Positions 18,220 through 27,897 of a stretch of DNA of 64,000 bases are shown here, one piece after another. Positions within the stretch are counted from its first letter, which is position 1. Each line of letters opens with the position of its first letter. Under the pieces are notes generated by a model. The model had not been told where the DNA came from. It saw nothing but the letters and a program-made list of their open reading frames with translations, and searched no databases. The stretch is from Prevotellaceae bacterium. Its GTDB lineage: Bacteria; Bacteroidota; Bacteroidia; Bacteroidales; Bacteroidaceae. Position numbers and translations under genes: made by a program. The stretch lies in the NCBI GenBank assembly GCA_019420585.1, contig JAHZGX010000004.1, positions 235,509-299,508 of the forward strand, in the 5' to 3' direction.

Positions 18220-18331
18220 TTTCTACTCTGATACAAGATGCTCCCATCCATGAATCAGCGACATGGAAGGCTACTACCGATGCTTGGCTGCAAGCCTCGC
18301 ATCAAAGATGAGAGCAGAACAAAGGTAAAGA

Positions 18332-18367
18332 AAAAAGTGGAATCCCCATACGGGAATCCCACTTTTT
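18332..18367 (-). terminator. Terminator of rplM-rpsI-rpsB-tsf
   Basis: On the minus strand a 16-pair stem with three G-U pairs and a 4-base loop (arms AAAAAGTGGGATTCCC and its partner) ends in TTTTTC, 25 bases after the tsf stop. Confidence 0.85.
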
Positions 18368-18392
18368 ATCCTGCTGCGGTTGCCCGCTTTTA

Positions 18393-19385
18393 TTATTCTG
18401 CGCGCAGAGTGAAGCGCTTGAAGTCCGTTACGGTTAAGCCCTTCTCCACTGAGTTCAGATAAGAAGCCACGGTGAAATTCTTGTCCCAGATGTACTCCTG
18501 GCTGAGCAGACAGTTCTCCTTGAGGAACTTATTCAGGCGACCCTTGGCGATGTTCTGTATCATAGCCTCGGGCAGATTGTTTGCCTTCTCCTCAGAAACC
18601 TGTGCGATGATGCCCTTGGCGCGCTCCACCTCCTCGGCGGTAATCCACCCCTTGGCAATGTTGCTCTCCATGTGCTCCTCGCTGTTCACCAGTGCGGGGT
18701 TGATGCCTGCCTTCTTCAAGGCAGCCTCAACAGCCTTCTGCACCTGCTCGGCCTTGGTCTTCTCAATGGCCACGGCAATCTCGTTGTCCTTGACAGACTG
18801 GGGAACACCACTCTCGTCAATAGCCACGGGAGCAGCACTGGCAATCTGCATGGCCACGTTCTTGCCTACGCTGGGGTCGGCCACGGGAGCACTCAGTGCC
18901 ACCATAGCGCAAAGCCCATTGCGGTTCATGTGGTTGTATGTGCAGATATTGTCGCTCTCAATGTATGAATAGCCGTCCAACTCCATTTTCTCACCGGTGA
19001 TACCGCTGCGTGCGGTAACAGCATCGGCCACAGTGCCATCACCCATAGGCAAAGCCTTCACCTCATCAAGGGTCTTGCACTTGTTGGCTATAGCGGCATC
19101 CAGAATCTCCTGTGTAAGAGCCACGAAGTCGGCATTGTTGGCCACGAAGTCGGTCTCGCACTTGAGTGCGATGATTGCTCCGAACCCTTCAACAGCCTTG
19201 ACAAGCACACAGCCCTCGGCAGTCTCACGGTCACTACGCTTGGCAGCCACAGCCTGACCCTTCTTGCGCAGGTAAGCCACAGCACCGTCCATGTCCTCAG
19301 ACTCTGCCAATGCCTTCTTGCAGTCAGACAGGCCAGCTCCGGTCATCTCGCGAAGCTTCTTGATATCGGTCATTGTAACATTCAT
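18393..19385 (-). CDS. tsf: Elongation factor Ts
   Basis: Nucleotide-exchange factor that recycles EF-Tu-GDP to EF-Tu-GTP. The N-terminal module carries LREMTGAGLSDCKKAL at residues 11-26 and the core motif ETDFVANN at 77-84. At 330 residues it is longer than E. coli EF-Ts (283) and matches Bacteroidetes forms. Met5 is an alternative start. It is the last gene of the ribosomal operon, 45 bases after rpsB, and is followed by a strong hairpin terminator. Confidence 0.95.
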   Translation of the reverse strand: MNVTMTDIKKLREMTGAGLSDCKKALAESEDMDGAVAYLRKKGQAVAAKRSDRETAEGCVLVKAVEGFGAIIALKCETDFVANNADFVALTQEILDAAIANKCKTLDEVKALPMGDGTVADAVTARSGITGEKMELDGYSYIESDNICTYNHMNRNGLCAMVALSAPVADPSVGKNVAMQIASAAPVAIDESGVPQSVKDNEIAVAIEKTKAEQVQKAVEAALKKAGINPALVNSEEHMESNIAKGWITAEEVERAKGIIAQVSEEKANNLPEAMIQNIAKGRLNKFLKENCLLSQEYIWDKNFTVASYLNSVEKGLTVTDFKRFTLRAE

Positions 19386-19430
19386 AGTTCTTCTCTTGTA
19401 TTTGTTAATAACAAATGTTGGTATTCACCT

Positions 19431-20237
19431 TCACTCCTGCCCTGCCTCAGAAACCTCAGCCTCTTCCTCACGAGCCTTTCCGCCATGGCGACCCTTCTTC
19501 ACGGGCTGGTCTTCCTGCTGGGCAGCAGCCTCATTGTCAGCCTTCTCTGCCTTTCTCTCTTCCAGCCCTTCTGCGATGGCAGCACAGCAAGCCTCAAGAA
19601 TCACCTCTATACTCTTGCTTGCATCATCGTTGGCAGGAATCACGAAGTCAATATTGTCAGGATTTGAGTTGGTGTCAACGATACCAAACACGGGGATACC
19701 CAAGCGGTTGGCTTCACGGACTGCAATCTGCTCCTTCATCACGTCCACCACAAAGAGAGCGGCGGGCAGGCGGTTGAGGTCAGCAATAGAACCGAGGTTC
19801 TTCTCCAACTTGGCACGCTGACGGCTAATTTGCAGAATCTCACGCTTGCTCAAGTTGCTGTAAGTACCATCTGCTGTGAGTTTGTCAATGTTGGCCATCT
19901 TCTTTACAGCCTTACGGATAGTGGGGAAGTTGGTCAGCATACCGCCGGGCCAGCGCTCAATCACATGGGGCATGTTCACAGATGCAGCCTGCTCAGCCAC
20001 ACACTGCTTTGCCTGTTTCTTGGTAGCCACAAACAGAATCTTCTTACCGCTCTTCGCAATTTGTTTCAATGCTTCAGCAGCATCGTCAATCTTGGCAACG
20101 GTCTTATGAAGATCTATGATATGAATACCATTACGCTCCATGAAGATATAAGGAGCCATGGCAGGATTCCACTTTCTCTTAAGGTGGCCAAAGTGACAGC
20201 CAGCCTCCAGCAGTGTATCAAAATTTGTTCTTGACAT
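19431..20237 (-). CDS. rpsB: 30S ribosomal protein S2
   Basis: Ribosomal protein S2, 268 residues. The N-terminus FDTLLEAGCHFGHLKRKWNP and the internal VDTNSNPDNIDFVIPANDDA region are typical of S2. After about residue 225 a charged tail (EERKAEKADNEAAAQQ, later KKGRHGGKAREEE) extends the protein, as in other Bacteroidetes. It is transcribed with tsf. A 282-base gap separates it from rpsI and may carry a regulatory leader. Confidence 0.96.
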   Translation of the reverse strand: MSRTNFDTLLEAGCHFGHLKRKWNPAMAPYIFMERNGIHIIDLHKTVAKIDDAAEALKQIAKSGKKILFVATKKQAKQCVAEQAASVNMPHVIERWPGGMLTNFPTIRKAVKKMANIDKLTADGTYSNLSKREILQISRQRAKLEKNLGSIADLNRLPAALFVVDVMKEQIAVREANRLGIPVFGIVDTNSNPDNIDFVIPANDDASKSIEVILEACCAAIAEGLEERKAEKADNEAAAQQEDQPVKKGRHGGKAREEEAEVSEAGQE

Positions 20238-20519
20238 TTTGTTTTGTGTTTGATATATTGTTTACTTTCTTTTTAATTCTTCCGGACTTCGTCCGAACCT
20301 CTTCTCGCCAATCTACACCGTTATAGTGCCAGACAAGAAAAAGACTTATGGTCTGGTTGGGAACCAATCTGTAAGTAGTCCCTCCCCCTTACATTATTAT
20401 ATTATATAACGAAGGCACAAGGGAGTCAAGCAGATTTAGATGCTAAACATAAGTGCCCGCCCGGACATTGCTTCATGCAAGCATCATCCAGAAAGGCACT
20501 TTCCTGCCAGAATGGAATA
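20238..20519 (-). promoter_or_regulatory. Leader region before rpsB
   Basis: This long gap between rpsI and rpsB is unusual inside a ribosomal operon. On the minus strand it can form a tight hairpin (TTCGGAC-GAA-GTCCGGA, 20297-20281) about 45 bases before the rpsB start and a second one with arms CCAGAC/GTCTGG (20356-20329). Neither is followed by a T-run, so a structured autoregulatory leader or processing site is more likely than a terminator. This is inference. Confidence 0.3.
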
Positions 20520-20915
20520 TTAACGCTTGCTGAACTGGAAGCGACGACGTGCCTTGGGACGACCCGGCTTCTTACGTTCTACGGCACGGCTGTCACGTGT
20601 CATGAAGCCCTCTGCACGCAGAGCCTTCTTGTCCTCGGCATTGATTTTCACCAGCGCACGGGCAATGGCCAAACGTAGAGCCTGAGACTGACCGGTGTAA
20701 CCACCACCGAAAAGATTCACCTTGATGTCATACTTCTCAGCCACCTCAAGCAGGTTCAGAGGCTGCTTAACCACATACTGCAGAATGGTGCTGGGGAAAT
20801 ACTGTTCCAAAGTACGCTTGTTGATGGTGATGTTGCCAGAACCCTCAGCCACGTACACACGAGCCACCGCGCTCTTACGACGGCCAACTGCATTTGCTAT
20901 ATACTTGTTTTCCAT
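20520..20915 (-). CDS. rpsI: 30S ribosomal protein S9
   Basis: Ribosomal protein S9, 131 residues. The N-terminal NAVGRRKSAVARVYV segment and the basic C-terminal GRPKARRRFQFSKR are diagnostic; the terminal Lys-Arg reaches the decoding site of the 30S subunit. It lies 9 bases after rplM, the usual order. Confidence 0.96.
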   Translation of the reverse strand: MENKYIANAVGRRKSAVARVYVAEGSGNITINKRTLEQYFPSTILQYVVKQPLNLLEVAEKYDIKVNLFGGGYTGQSQALRLAIARALVKINAEDKKALRAEGFMTRDSRAVERKKPGRPKARRRFQFSKR

Positions 20916-20924
20916 TGCTCTGTC

Positions 20925-21386
20925 TTACTTATAGAGGTTAATATCAATGGCCTTAGGGCTCTGCGCCTCATGCTTGTGCTCTGCGCCGCCGTAAACATAG
21001 AGGTTGCCCAGCAACTTGTCTGCAAGCTTGTTCTTAGGCAGCATACCCTTTACAACCTTGTGAATCAACTTGTCTGCGCCGTTAGGCTTAGCCAAGATGC
21101 TGGCAGGGGTTGCCTTGCGCTGACCACCGGGATAACCGGTATAAGAAAGGTACACACGGTCGGTCATCTTGTTACCGGTAATGCGAATCTTATCGGCATT
21201 CACGATGATAACATTGTCACCGCAGTCTACATGAGGAGTAAACTCGGGCTTATACTTACCTCTGAGAAGTTTAGCCACCTTGGTGCACAAACGGCCAAGA
21301 ACCTGATCCGTAGCGTCCACCACCACCCATTCCTTCTTGGCTGTTGCCTTGTTGATAGAGATGGTCTTGTAACTTAAAGTATTCAT
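20925..21386 (-). CDS. rplM: 50S ribosomal protein L13
   Basis: Ribosomal protein L13, 153 residues. Motifs include KKEWVVVDATDQVLGRL near residues 17-33 and GMLPKNKLADKLL near 113-125. The start was set at MNTLSYKTIS, because the frame upstream lies in the promoter leader and has no family similarity. It is the first gene of rplM-rpsI-rpsB-tsf and has a perfect consensus promoter with a leader of about 130 bases, long enough for autoregulation. Confidence 0.95.
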   Translation of the reverse strand: MNTLSYKTISINKATAKKEWVVVDATDQVLGRLCTKVAKLLRGKYKPEFTPHVDCGDNVIIVNADKIRITGNKMTDRVYLSYTGYPGGQRKATPASILAKPNGADKLIHKVVKGMLPKNKLADKLLGNLYVYGGAEHKHEAQSPKAIDINLYK

Positions 21387-21525
21387 TCTAATTGATTTAC
21401 TCTTAATTCTGTTTGTTACTGTTCTCACTTGACCCGATTCACGGACCGCCATCCCGGCCAAAGGAAAGACTATCCACACGAGCCCCGAAGGCATATTTTA
21501 TGCCCTCTTGATAATAATCGGCGTG

Positions 21526-21556
21526 CAAAGGTATCACTTTTTTACAGAACACCAAA
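21526..21556 (-). promoter_or_regulatory. Promoter of rplM operon
   Basis: On the minus strand TTTG (21556-21553), a 19-base spacer and TACCTTTG (21533-21526) match the Bacteroidetes promoter exactly. Transcription would start near 21519. Confidence 0.8.
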
Positions 21557-21688
21557 CGTAATTGCGCACTTTTTTTTCTAGGTTCTCATTGAACTTCATT
21601 CTCTTATGCGCCGGATAGACAAAACAGCCAAGTGCAGAATGCCTGAGTCCCGTCCAAACAAACGCAAAAGCATGCCTGACAACAAAAA

Positions 21689-21722
21689 GAGGCATGAAGG
21701 CCATTACAGGCCATCATGCCTC
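21689..21722 (-). terminator. Terminator of GLUG-protein gene
   Basis: Read on the minus strand, GAGGCATGA then GGCC pair with their complements across a 6-base loop, with one T/T mismatch, and are followed by TTTTTGTTG. It lies about 80 bases after the stop of the giant gene. Confidence 0.85.
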
Positions 21723-21804
21723 CCTTACTTAATTCACTTATGGAACCACGTCCACAAATGTTGCATGCGGAACGGATTCGGCCATCCGGCCGCGCCTCAT
21801 AATT

Positions 21805-24800
21805 CTATTTAACCAAAATCTTCTTGCCACCAACAATATAAATGCCCTTCTGCATCCGCTGCACACGCTGGCCGCGAAGGTTGTAGATAGCATTGCTGCT
21901 GACTCCAGAAATACCACCCGAAACACCGTCAATGCCGTCAGCAAGGCCAACGAGCACAGGATAAGTACCTTCCTCCATTGTACAAGACCATGACTTTGCG
22001 TCCCAGCCAACCACAGTCTGCTGCAATGTTGCAAAGTTGGTGCCATCATAATAACTGATTCCGGAAGTCACGTCATTGTCATCAAGAGCGCCAAAGGTTT
22101 TGCCGGTATTGTTCCATACAACACAGTTGGTGTATGTGGCCACGGCATCATCCTTGCCGGAAACGGTACCCACCAATCCCTTGCCAGCAGGAACACTACC
22201 CGCAGCATAGAAGTTCTCCACTCTGAAGGGAGCTGTCACACGTGCTGCAAGAGCACCTGTTGCCTCCACAGTACTTGTCACATTCACATTGACATAACTG
22301 TTCTTCACCACTGCGGGGCCATATACACGACCAATCAAACCACCACAATAGCCGGAAACACCAGTGATGTCACCTGTCACCCATACATTCTCAATGGTAC
22401 TGGTAAGCAAGTTACCTTCTGCATCTGTATAATTGGGATGGCTGATATGGCTGCACAAGATACCAGTTCCTGTAGTAGTGCTGGTCACTGTTGCGTTCTC
22501 AAAACCCACATTGCGAACCTCACCACAGAGTATGCCGAAGAAACTGGGATATTCTCCACCGGAAATGCTGAAGTTCTTAATGACATGCCCATTACCATTG
22601 AAGTTGATGTAGTTGCGGTAAGGCAAACCATCGGCAACGTCATTACCACTATTCAGAATTGCCCAGTTCTTTGCGCCGGCCATATCTATGTCGTTCTGAA
22701 GGACGAAATAAGTTGTACGCCCAGGAACCATGCAATTACGCATAATCGACAATTCTGCAACGGTACTCAAGGGATAAGGATCCTCTGCCGTGCCCTTATG
22801 CTTGGCCATCTCTGAGAGTGCATCATTGCAATAACTACCATCAGACGTCTGGCTCACCACCTTGTGTGTGGGATCAAGCACAGGAACATCGTCCTCGCCA
22901 AGAGTCTGGTACCAAGCAGGATTGACATCCATTCCCTTGTTGAGACGGAAGCAAACCTCACCGCTCCTGAGTTGCTCAACGGTCACAGCACCGGAAGGCA
23001 CGTCACCATAAGCATTTAGATAGTAACTGTTGGCAAGCACCACAGACCCCATATTGCGACTGAATGTACCGCATCCGCTCACATTGGTATCGAATGTGCC
23101 TATCTGCAAGCAGTTGTCAATCGTGCAGGTTGCACTGCTCCATCCTACCAAACCGCCACAATTAGTGGTCGAAGAACCCTTGATACTTCCGCCGAAGAGA
23201 CTATTGGAAATCCGCAGCGAACTGTTCACAACTCCCACAATACCACCATGGGTGCCGTCACCGGAAATACTTGCATCAATGTCCACATAGCATGCCACGC
23301 CGGTGATGTTGTTATTGCCTGAGGTTGTCTTGCCTGCTACACCGGCAGCAAACTGTCCACTCGTTACTATCTTGCCTAGAACAGTCAGGTTTTTCACCGT
23401 GCCTCCCATCAGTTCGCGGATGATACCCACACTGGACTCCGTAGTATTGATATCCAGCGTGACACTATGATGATTGCCGTCAAGCACGCCATAGAAAGCA
23501 CTGATCATCTGATCCTGAGAAAAGTAATCTATGTCAGCCATCAATTTTCCATCCAGACGTGCCCCCTGATTGATTTTCATGGAGAAGTAGGCCATGTGCA
23601 GGTTGTTCATTATCTCACATACTCCACCAACAATATCGGGCAGGGCGCCAGTCTCCCTTAGGGCAGTCATTGCTTCAGCCTCCTCTGTAGAATAAGAACC
23701 TGTCTCAAAGGCTTTCCAGATGGATTCCACGGCAGATTCCACATTATTCAACTCCGTTTCATCCATCTTGCCGGCAGCATACAGTTCGTTTGCAACGCTG
23801 GAGACATTGTCAGCCTCACGAGCCATGGCTACATAAGCACTGCGTCCCTCAAGGTACTGCGTGAAGAGAGAAGAGAATGTCTGTATCAAAGCATATTTCT
23901 GTTCAAGGTCGGTAATTGCCTCTGCATCAGCAACAGCCTTCTTCAAAGCGTCTTTGATGACCTGAGGGCAGTTGGGCTTCATCACGAAGTCCACCACATC
24001 AGCCTCTGATGCCAAAATAGTATTGGCACGCTCCACTTGGCATGCCAGCGCCTTGTCCACATATCCCTCTGCCTCATCCATGGTGGAGAAGTAGTAAAGA
24101 TGCAGGTTGCTCAAACCAGCCCATTCGCTGCCATTCTCTGATATAGGCTTATCATAGCCTAGCGTAAGCACCCCGTCGGTCACCTGCACCAGCAAATAGT
24201 TCTGTGCACGCCCCGCACTGGCAGCGTTGGCCATACCGGTACGTCCATGAATGGCATAGGCCACGACATTGCCATCCTCGTCCTCAATAGACAGGTCTGC
24301 CGCACCGTCATCTGCAGTTGCGGTCAAGAAGCAGTTGATACCCTCCTGGACGTCTTCCTCAAGGATTCGTGTCTCGAACACAGAGGGAACAAACGCACAA
24401 ATGTCTGCGTCATCAGTTCCGCCCTTCATGTAGAGACGCGCATTGTAATAGTTGCTGTAACGGTCATTGAAGGCACGCGCCGCAGCATTGGCTGCCAACA
24501 CATACACACCATTCTTCACCCCAGTCAGTGTCTGATACATGTCAAACGATCCTGAACCATAGTACTCGGCAGCCGTCATTCCTGTCGTGGCACTCTTTAT
24601 GGCACCAGTCATCTTGCTTGTGCCGCTCCATCCGTTGAAACCATTGGTGAAGTCAGCATTAGACAGCAAATCCGTCACCTCGGCACCGGTAAGATAACCA
24701 TACTTGATGGCATCAGCCAGCATCTTGTCTATGTTCTTTATCTCGTCATTCAGGGCATCGGTATCCAGTTCGTGGTGATTATAAATATAATCGGCACCGC

Positions 24801-27393
24801 CGTTGACATACATGTCATTCGGTTCGTCGCTGGATGTCAGATAGTCACTCAGGGCATCACGCTCTTCTCCCTCGAAACTCGTATTGTTCTCCAGATATGC
24901 GATGGTCTCCTCCACCTTGTTCTTGAAAGCGGCATAAGCAGATGCAGATGCCTCCAAACGGCTGCGCACTCCATCAAGAACCTCCACTTCTGCCAGCACT
25001 TTATCTATGGTGTTCAAAGCCCCCAAAGCACTGAGTTCAACCTCATACTCGGCCACGAGAGAATTGCATGCCACCAAGTCCACGAGATATCCCCGTGCCT
25101 CGCCTATCGTACGCTCCTTAAACTCCAAAAGCGTCTGGTCATCATGGATGTCGGCATATTCTTCACCTACCTTGTACACCAGACCGTGCGTATTATCATA
25201 CACAGGCATGTTATCCGAGCCTATTGTCTGGTACCAGACGGGATTTGCCTTCAGACTTCCATTCAGCATATATGCCAGTTTACCCGTGGTGACATCCTCG
25301 GGAGAGATGGCCGTCCCTTGTCCGTGAGTGGAATAGACATTGGTTGCACTGGCACTGCCACGCCACATGGATGCGCCTGCTCCATCTGTTCCTTCCACCT
25401 CCGCTGTTGACCAGCATCCGCTGATGGCGGCTCCATAAGCCCATCCCGAAAGGGCTGCCCCCTCATTGCCGCTCTTGATGTTACCGGTCACATAGCAGTT
25501 GCGTATAGTCAGCAGCGCACAATTGCCATCGTTGCACCCGAATATGCCACCGCCATTCTGCTCGCTGACAGTCACATTGCCTTCATTGCCTACACAATCG
25601 ATGGTGACATTGCCGTTCGTCTTGCAGCATCCTATGACACCGCCATAAGACTTACCCACAATATTGCAACTGGAATCCAAAATCAGATTCTTCAGCACCA
25701 CAGTGCCCGTAGCAGTACCAATGAGTCCCACGCCTTGCTGGTCGGGACGGTTTACCGACAGGTTGCTGATGCGGTGGAACTGCCCGTTGATGCTGCCGGT
25801 GAACCTCTTCTCGGGAGTTCCCATAGGTTCGAAATCTATTCCCTCCATGTCGATGTCGGCAGTCAGCACGGCATCCACCTTATTGCCTAGGTTTACATAC
25901 TTGCTCAGCCAGTTGAGTTGAGCACCGTTGCCAATTTGCATCACGCCGTCAATCTGCTGCACGAAATCCATGTCCACGCCGCCGCACACCTTGCAGAATC
26001 CATCCTCATAATCGTGGTGGGGCAGGTCAGAAGCATCGTTGGTATAAGATACATTATCGCCGATGATGGCTCCGTCGCAGCGTACATCGCCCTTGGCATA
26101 CACTCTCTTGTGCTCAGCGAAAGGCACGGGGAAAGCATCCTCGCCGATGTTCTGATAATAGAATACCTTTCCGGCAGCAACATTAGCCTTATAGGCCAGT
26201 TCGCCATTGGCCATGCCGTCTGCTCCGAGTTCAGCAAGAACGGATCCCGAATTGGCTATCAGGTTGCCCGCTTTGGTGTACAGACTTCCTGCCACAACGA
26301 TTTCACCCGGATTACGCCCCATTATATAATTGTCCGTGCCACCCATGTTCAACTCGCCAGCCATGATGCAACCGGTGATGGTGGTACGCCCCGAACTGAA
26401 ACCCACCAGACCGCCTCCGTTCACCGCATCGGGAGCGTCAATGGTACCGGTGTACATACAGCCAGTAAGATAAAGATATGTGCTTGCATGGTTGGCCACC
26501 AGACCGCCATAGCCAGCATCCCCCGTGGCTGTACTGTGAATGTTTACCATACTCACGCAGTTGTCTATGTGGCCGCCGTTACTGAGCCCCACCAGACCAG
26601 AGATGCGGGCGTGCGATGTATGTACATCGCCCTTCACCATCAGGTTTTTAATGGTACCGGAAAAACGGGAGAAGAAACACTGATAATCCGCAGTAGTCTC
26701 ATAGCCCACGGTGACAGCATGTCCATTACCGTCGAAGACCCCCATGTAATCAGAGATGTCACTGCCTAGGAAGACTGTGTGCCCCGTATAGTCAATGTCC
26801 CTTTTCAGTCGGGCGTTCAACAGCATCCCGTTGTTGACATATCCGGCATAGGTCTCGATGTCCTTGGCAGTGGACAGCAGGCACGTACCATCCTCGTCCT
26901 GTTCCAGGTCGTCCAGTACCGGAGGCTCATAGGCACCGATGCGCATGTTGCGTATCTGCAGCACCCCACTGCCTGCGTTGCCAAAGTCGAAGCGCATGTA
27001 GTCACCGGCTTTTCCCCAGTTGAAACTGGCTTTGGCGGCAGCGATATTGATCTGCGCCGTTGTCCACTCCTCTGTCGGATCAAGGGAGAACTGCATTTCG
27101 CGTCCGCCAGCAATGGGCGAGAAGAAGAATTCCACGCCGCCGCCTAGATTCCTGTCGAGTTTATACTCAAACTTCACGGTATTCTGCTCTTCCGTCAAAT
27201 CCACATCGATAGCAGTCATAAGGGCATAAGGATCATCCCCGGTCACAGTTACCAGATACATGGTATTGCCAAGGTCAGCAATACTCACCGAGTGCTGGCC
27301 GCTTGTCTCGAAGCCTAAGTAGCCAGTGTCCTCAGCGCCTGCCGGGAAGGCTACCGGCAACAAAGCCAGCATAAATAACAGTTTCTGTTTCAT
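21805..27393 (-). CDS. Giant secreted GLUG-repeat surface protein
   Basis: A 1862-residue predicted surface protein; no enzyme motif was recognised. Residues 1-20 form a signal peptide. After a jelly-roll-like region (about 20-155) come GLUG-type beta-helix blocks. Three end in a linker of the form (W/Y)YQxxGxDxxPV near residues 417, 731 and 1497; a fourth block follows. Between blocks two and three lie a helical segment (about 745-900) and a module opening SNADFTNGFNGW, which resembles carbohydrate-binding or jelly-roll modules. The C-terminus (YNLRGQRV, then GIYIVGGKKILVK) is like the short Prevotella type IX sorting tail, so PorU/PorV encoded nearby may export it. Adhesion or glycan binding is likely but inferred. 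Confidence 0.85.
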   Translation of the reverse strand: MKQKLLFMLALLPVAFPAGAEDTGYLGFETSGQHSVSIADLGNTMYLVTVTGDDPYALMTAIDVDLTEEQNTVKFEYKLDRNLGGGVEFFFSPIAGGREMQFSLDPTEEWTTAQINIAAAKASFNWGKAGDYMRFDFGNAGSGVLQIRNMRIGAYEPPVLDDLEQDEDGTCLLSTAKDIETYAGYVNNGMLLNARLKRDIDYTGHTVFLGSDISDYMGVFDGNGHAVTVGYETTADYQCFFSRFSGTIKNLMVKGDVHTSHARISGLVGLSNGGHIDNCVSMVNIHSTATGDAGYGGLVANHASTYLYLTGCMYTGTIDAPDAVNGGGLVGFSSGRTTITGCIMAGELNMGGTDNYIMGRNPGEIVVAGSLYTKAGNLIANSGSVLAELGADGMANGELAYKANVAAGKVFYYQNIGEDAFPVPFAEHKRVYAKGDVRCDGAIIGDNVSYTNDASDLPHHDYEDGFCKVCGGVDMDFVQQIDGVMQIGNGAQLNWLSKYVNLGNKVDAVLTADIDMEGIDFEPMGTPEKRFTGSINGQFHRISNLSVNRPDQQGVGLIGTATGTVVLKNLILDSSCNIVGKSYGGVIGCCKTNGNVTIDCVGNEGNVTVSEQNGGGIFGCNDGNCALLTIRNCYVTGNIKSGNEGAALSGWAYGAAISGCWSTAEVEGTDGAGASMWRGSASATNVYSTHGQGTAISPEDVTTGKLAYMLNGSLKANPVWYQTIGSDNMPVYDNTHGLVYKVGEEYADIHDDQTLLEFKERTIGEARGYLVDLVACNSLVAEYEVELSALGALNTIDKVLAEVEVLDGVRSRLEASASAYAAFKNKVEETIAYLENNTSFEGEERDALSDYLTSSDEPNDMYVNGGADYIYNHHELDTDALNDEIKNIDKMLADAIKYGYLTGAEVTDLLSNADFTNGFNGWSGTSKMTGAIKSATTGMTAAEYYGSGSFDMYQTLTGVKNGVYVLAANAAARAFNDRYSNYYNARLYMKGGTDDADICAFVPSVFETRILEEDVQEGINCFLTATADDGAADLSIEDEDGNVVAYAIHGRTGMANAASAGRAQNYLLVQVTDGVLTLGYDKPISENGSEWAGLSNLHLYYFSTMDEAEGYVDKALACQVERANTILASEADVVDFVMKPNCPQVIKDALKKAVADAEAITDLEQKYALIQTFSSLFTQYLEGRSAYVAMAREADNVSSVANELYAAGKMDETELNNVESAVESIWKAFETGSYSTEEAEAMTALRETGALPDIVGGVCEIMNNLHMAYFSMKINQGARLDGKLMADIDYFSQDQMISAFYGVLDGNHHSVTLDINTTESSVGIIRELMGGTVKNLTVLGKIVTSGQFAAGVAGKTTSGNNNITGVACYVDIDASISGDGTHGGIVGVVNSSLRISNSLFGGSIKGSSTTNCGGLVGWSSATCTIDNCLQIGTFDTNVSGCGTFSRNMGSVVLANSYYLNAYGDVPSGAVTVEQLRSGEVCFRLNKGMDVNPAWYQTLGEDDVPVLDPTHKVVSQTSDGSYCNDALSEMAKHKGTAEDPYPLSTVAELSIMRNCMVPGRTTYFVLQNDIDMAGAKNWAILNSGNDVADGLPYRNYINFNGNGHVIKNFSISGGEYPSFFGILCGEVRNVGFENATVTSTTTGTGILCSHISHPNYTDAEGNLLTSTIENVWVTGDITGVSGYCGGLIGRVYGPAVVKNSYVNVNVTSTVEATGALAARVTAPFRVENFYAAGSVPAGKGLVGTVSGKDDAVATYTNCVVWNNTGKTFGALDDNDVTSGISYYDGTNFATLQQTVVGWDAKSWSCTMEEGTYPVLVGLADGIDGVSGGISGVSSNAIYNLRGQRVQRMQKGIYIVGGKKILVK

Positions 27394-27565
27394 GATAGTT
27401 TTGTCTGTTAATAAATGAATGATGTTTTATTTTGATTTGTTTCAGTTAGCATCAAGACAGGTCAGCCTCTCCAAACACCACCTCACCTTGTCCATAAGAT
27501 ATGGCACCCGCTTTCATAACGGTTTAATATCCCCCAGAAACAGGATTCCCTGCATTATCTAGTTA

Positions 27566-27598
27566 CAAAGATATATTTATTTTTCACTTATCAACAAA
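27566..27598 (-). promoter_or_regulatory. Promoter of GLUG-protein gene
   Basis: On the minus strand TATCTTTG (27573-27566) is preceded by TTTG (27598-27595) with a 21-base spacer. The leader would be about 165 bases. Confidence 0.55.
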
Positions 27599-27816
27599 CC
27601 TCCATGAAGATTTAACACAATTCTGCAGACTAATAATCTCCGTTGAGCCTCGGACAGAAAAACATTACAGCATGACAAGAACGATGCCCCACGACTCTAC
27701 ATATTTATATACGCGTACGCGCGAAACCTTAATGCGCGTGCTTTTCCCCTATCCTCCAAAGGAGTTTTCCTCTCCACATAAAGGGAAATGCCACACTGAT
27801 GTCTGCCACAAAGCGA

Positions 27817-27824
27817 TATCTTTG
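27817..27824 (+). promoter_or_regulatory. -7 element of secreted hypothetical gene
   Basis: TATCTTTG matches the Bacteroidetes -7 element about 73 bases before the start codon at 27898. No matching TTTG element was found upstream. Confidence 0.4.
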
Positions 27825-27897
27825 CATTAAAACAGGCAGAAGAGAAGCCCACGGGCACTTGCCCTGCAAATTAAAAACAATAAAAAAATACAGCCTT

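Larger units (their letters stand above)
27394..27897. other. Divergent intergenic region
   Basis: This 504-base gap separates two divergent genes and carries both promoters (27566-27598 minus; 27817-27824 plus). It also holds a perfect palindrome CGCGTACGCG within an alternating C/G-rich stretch (about 27711-27741), unusual in otherwise A+T-rich spacer. No gene or RNA was recognised. Confidence 0.4.
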
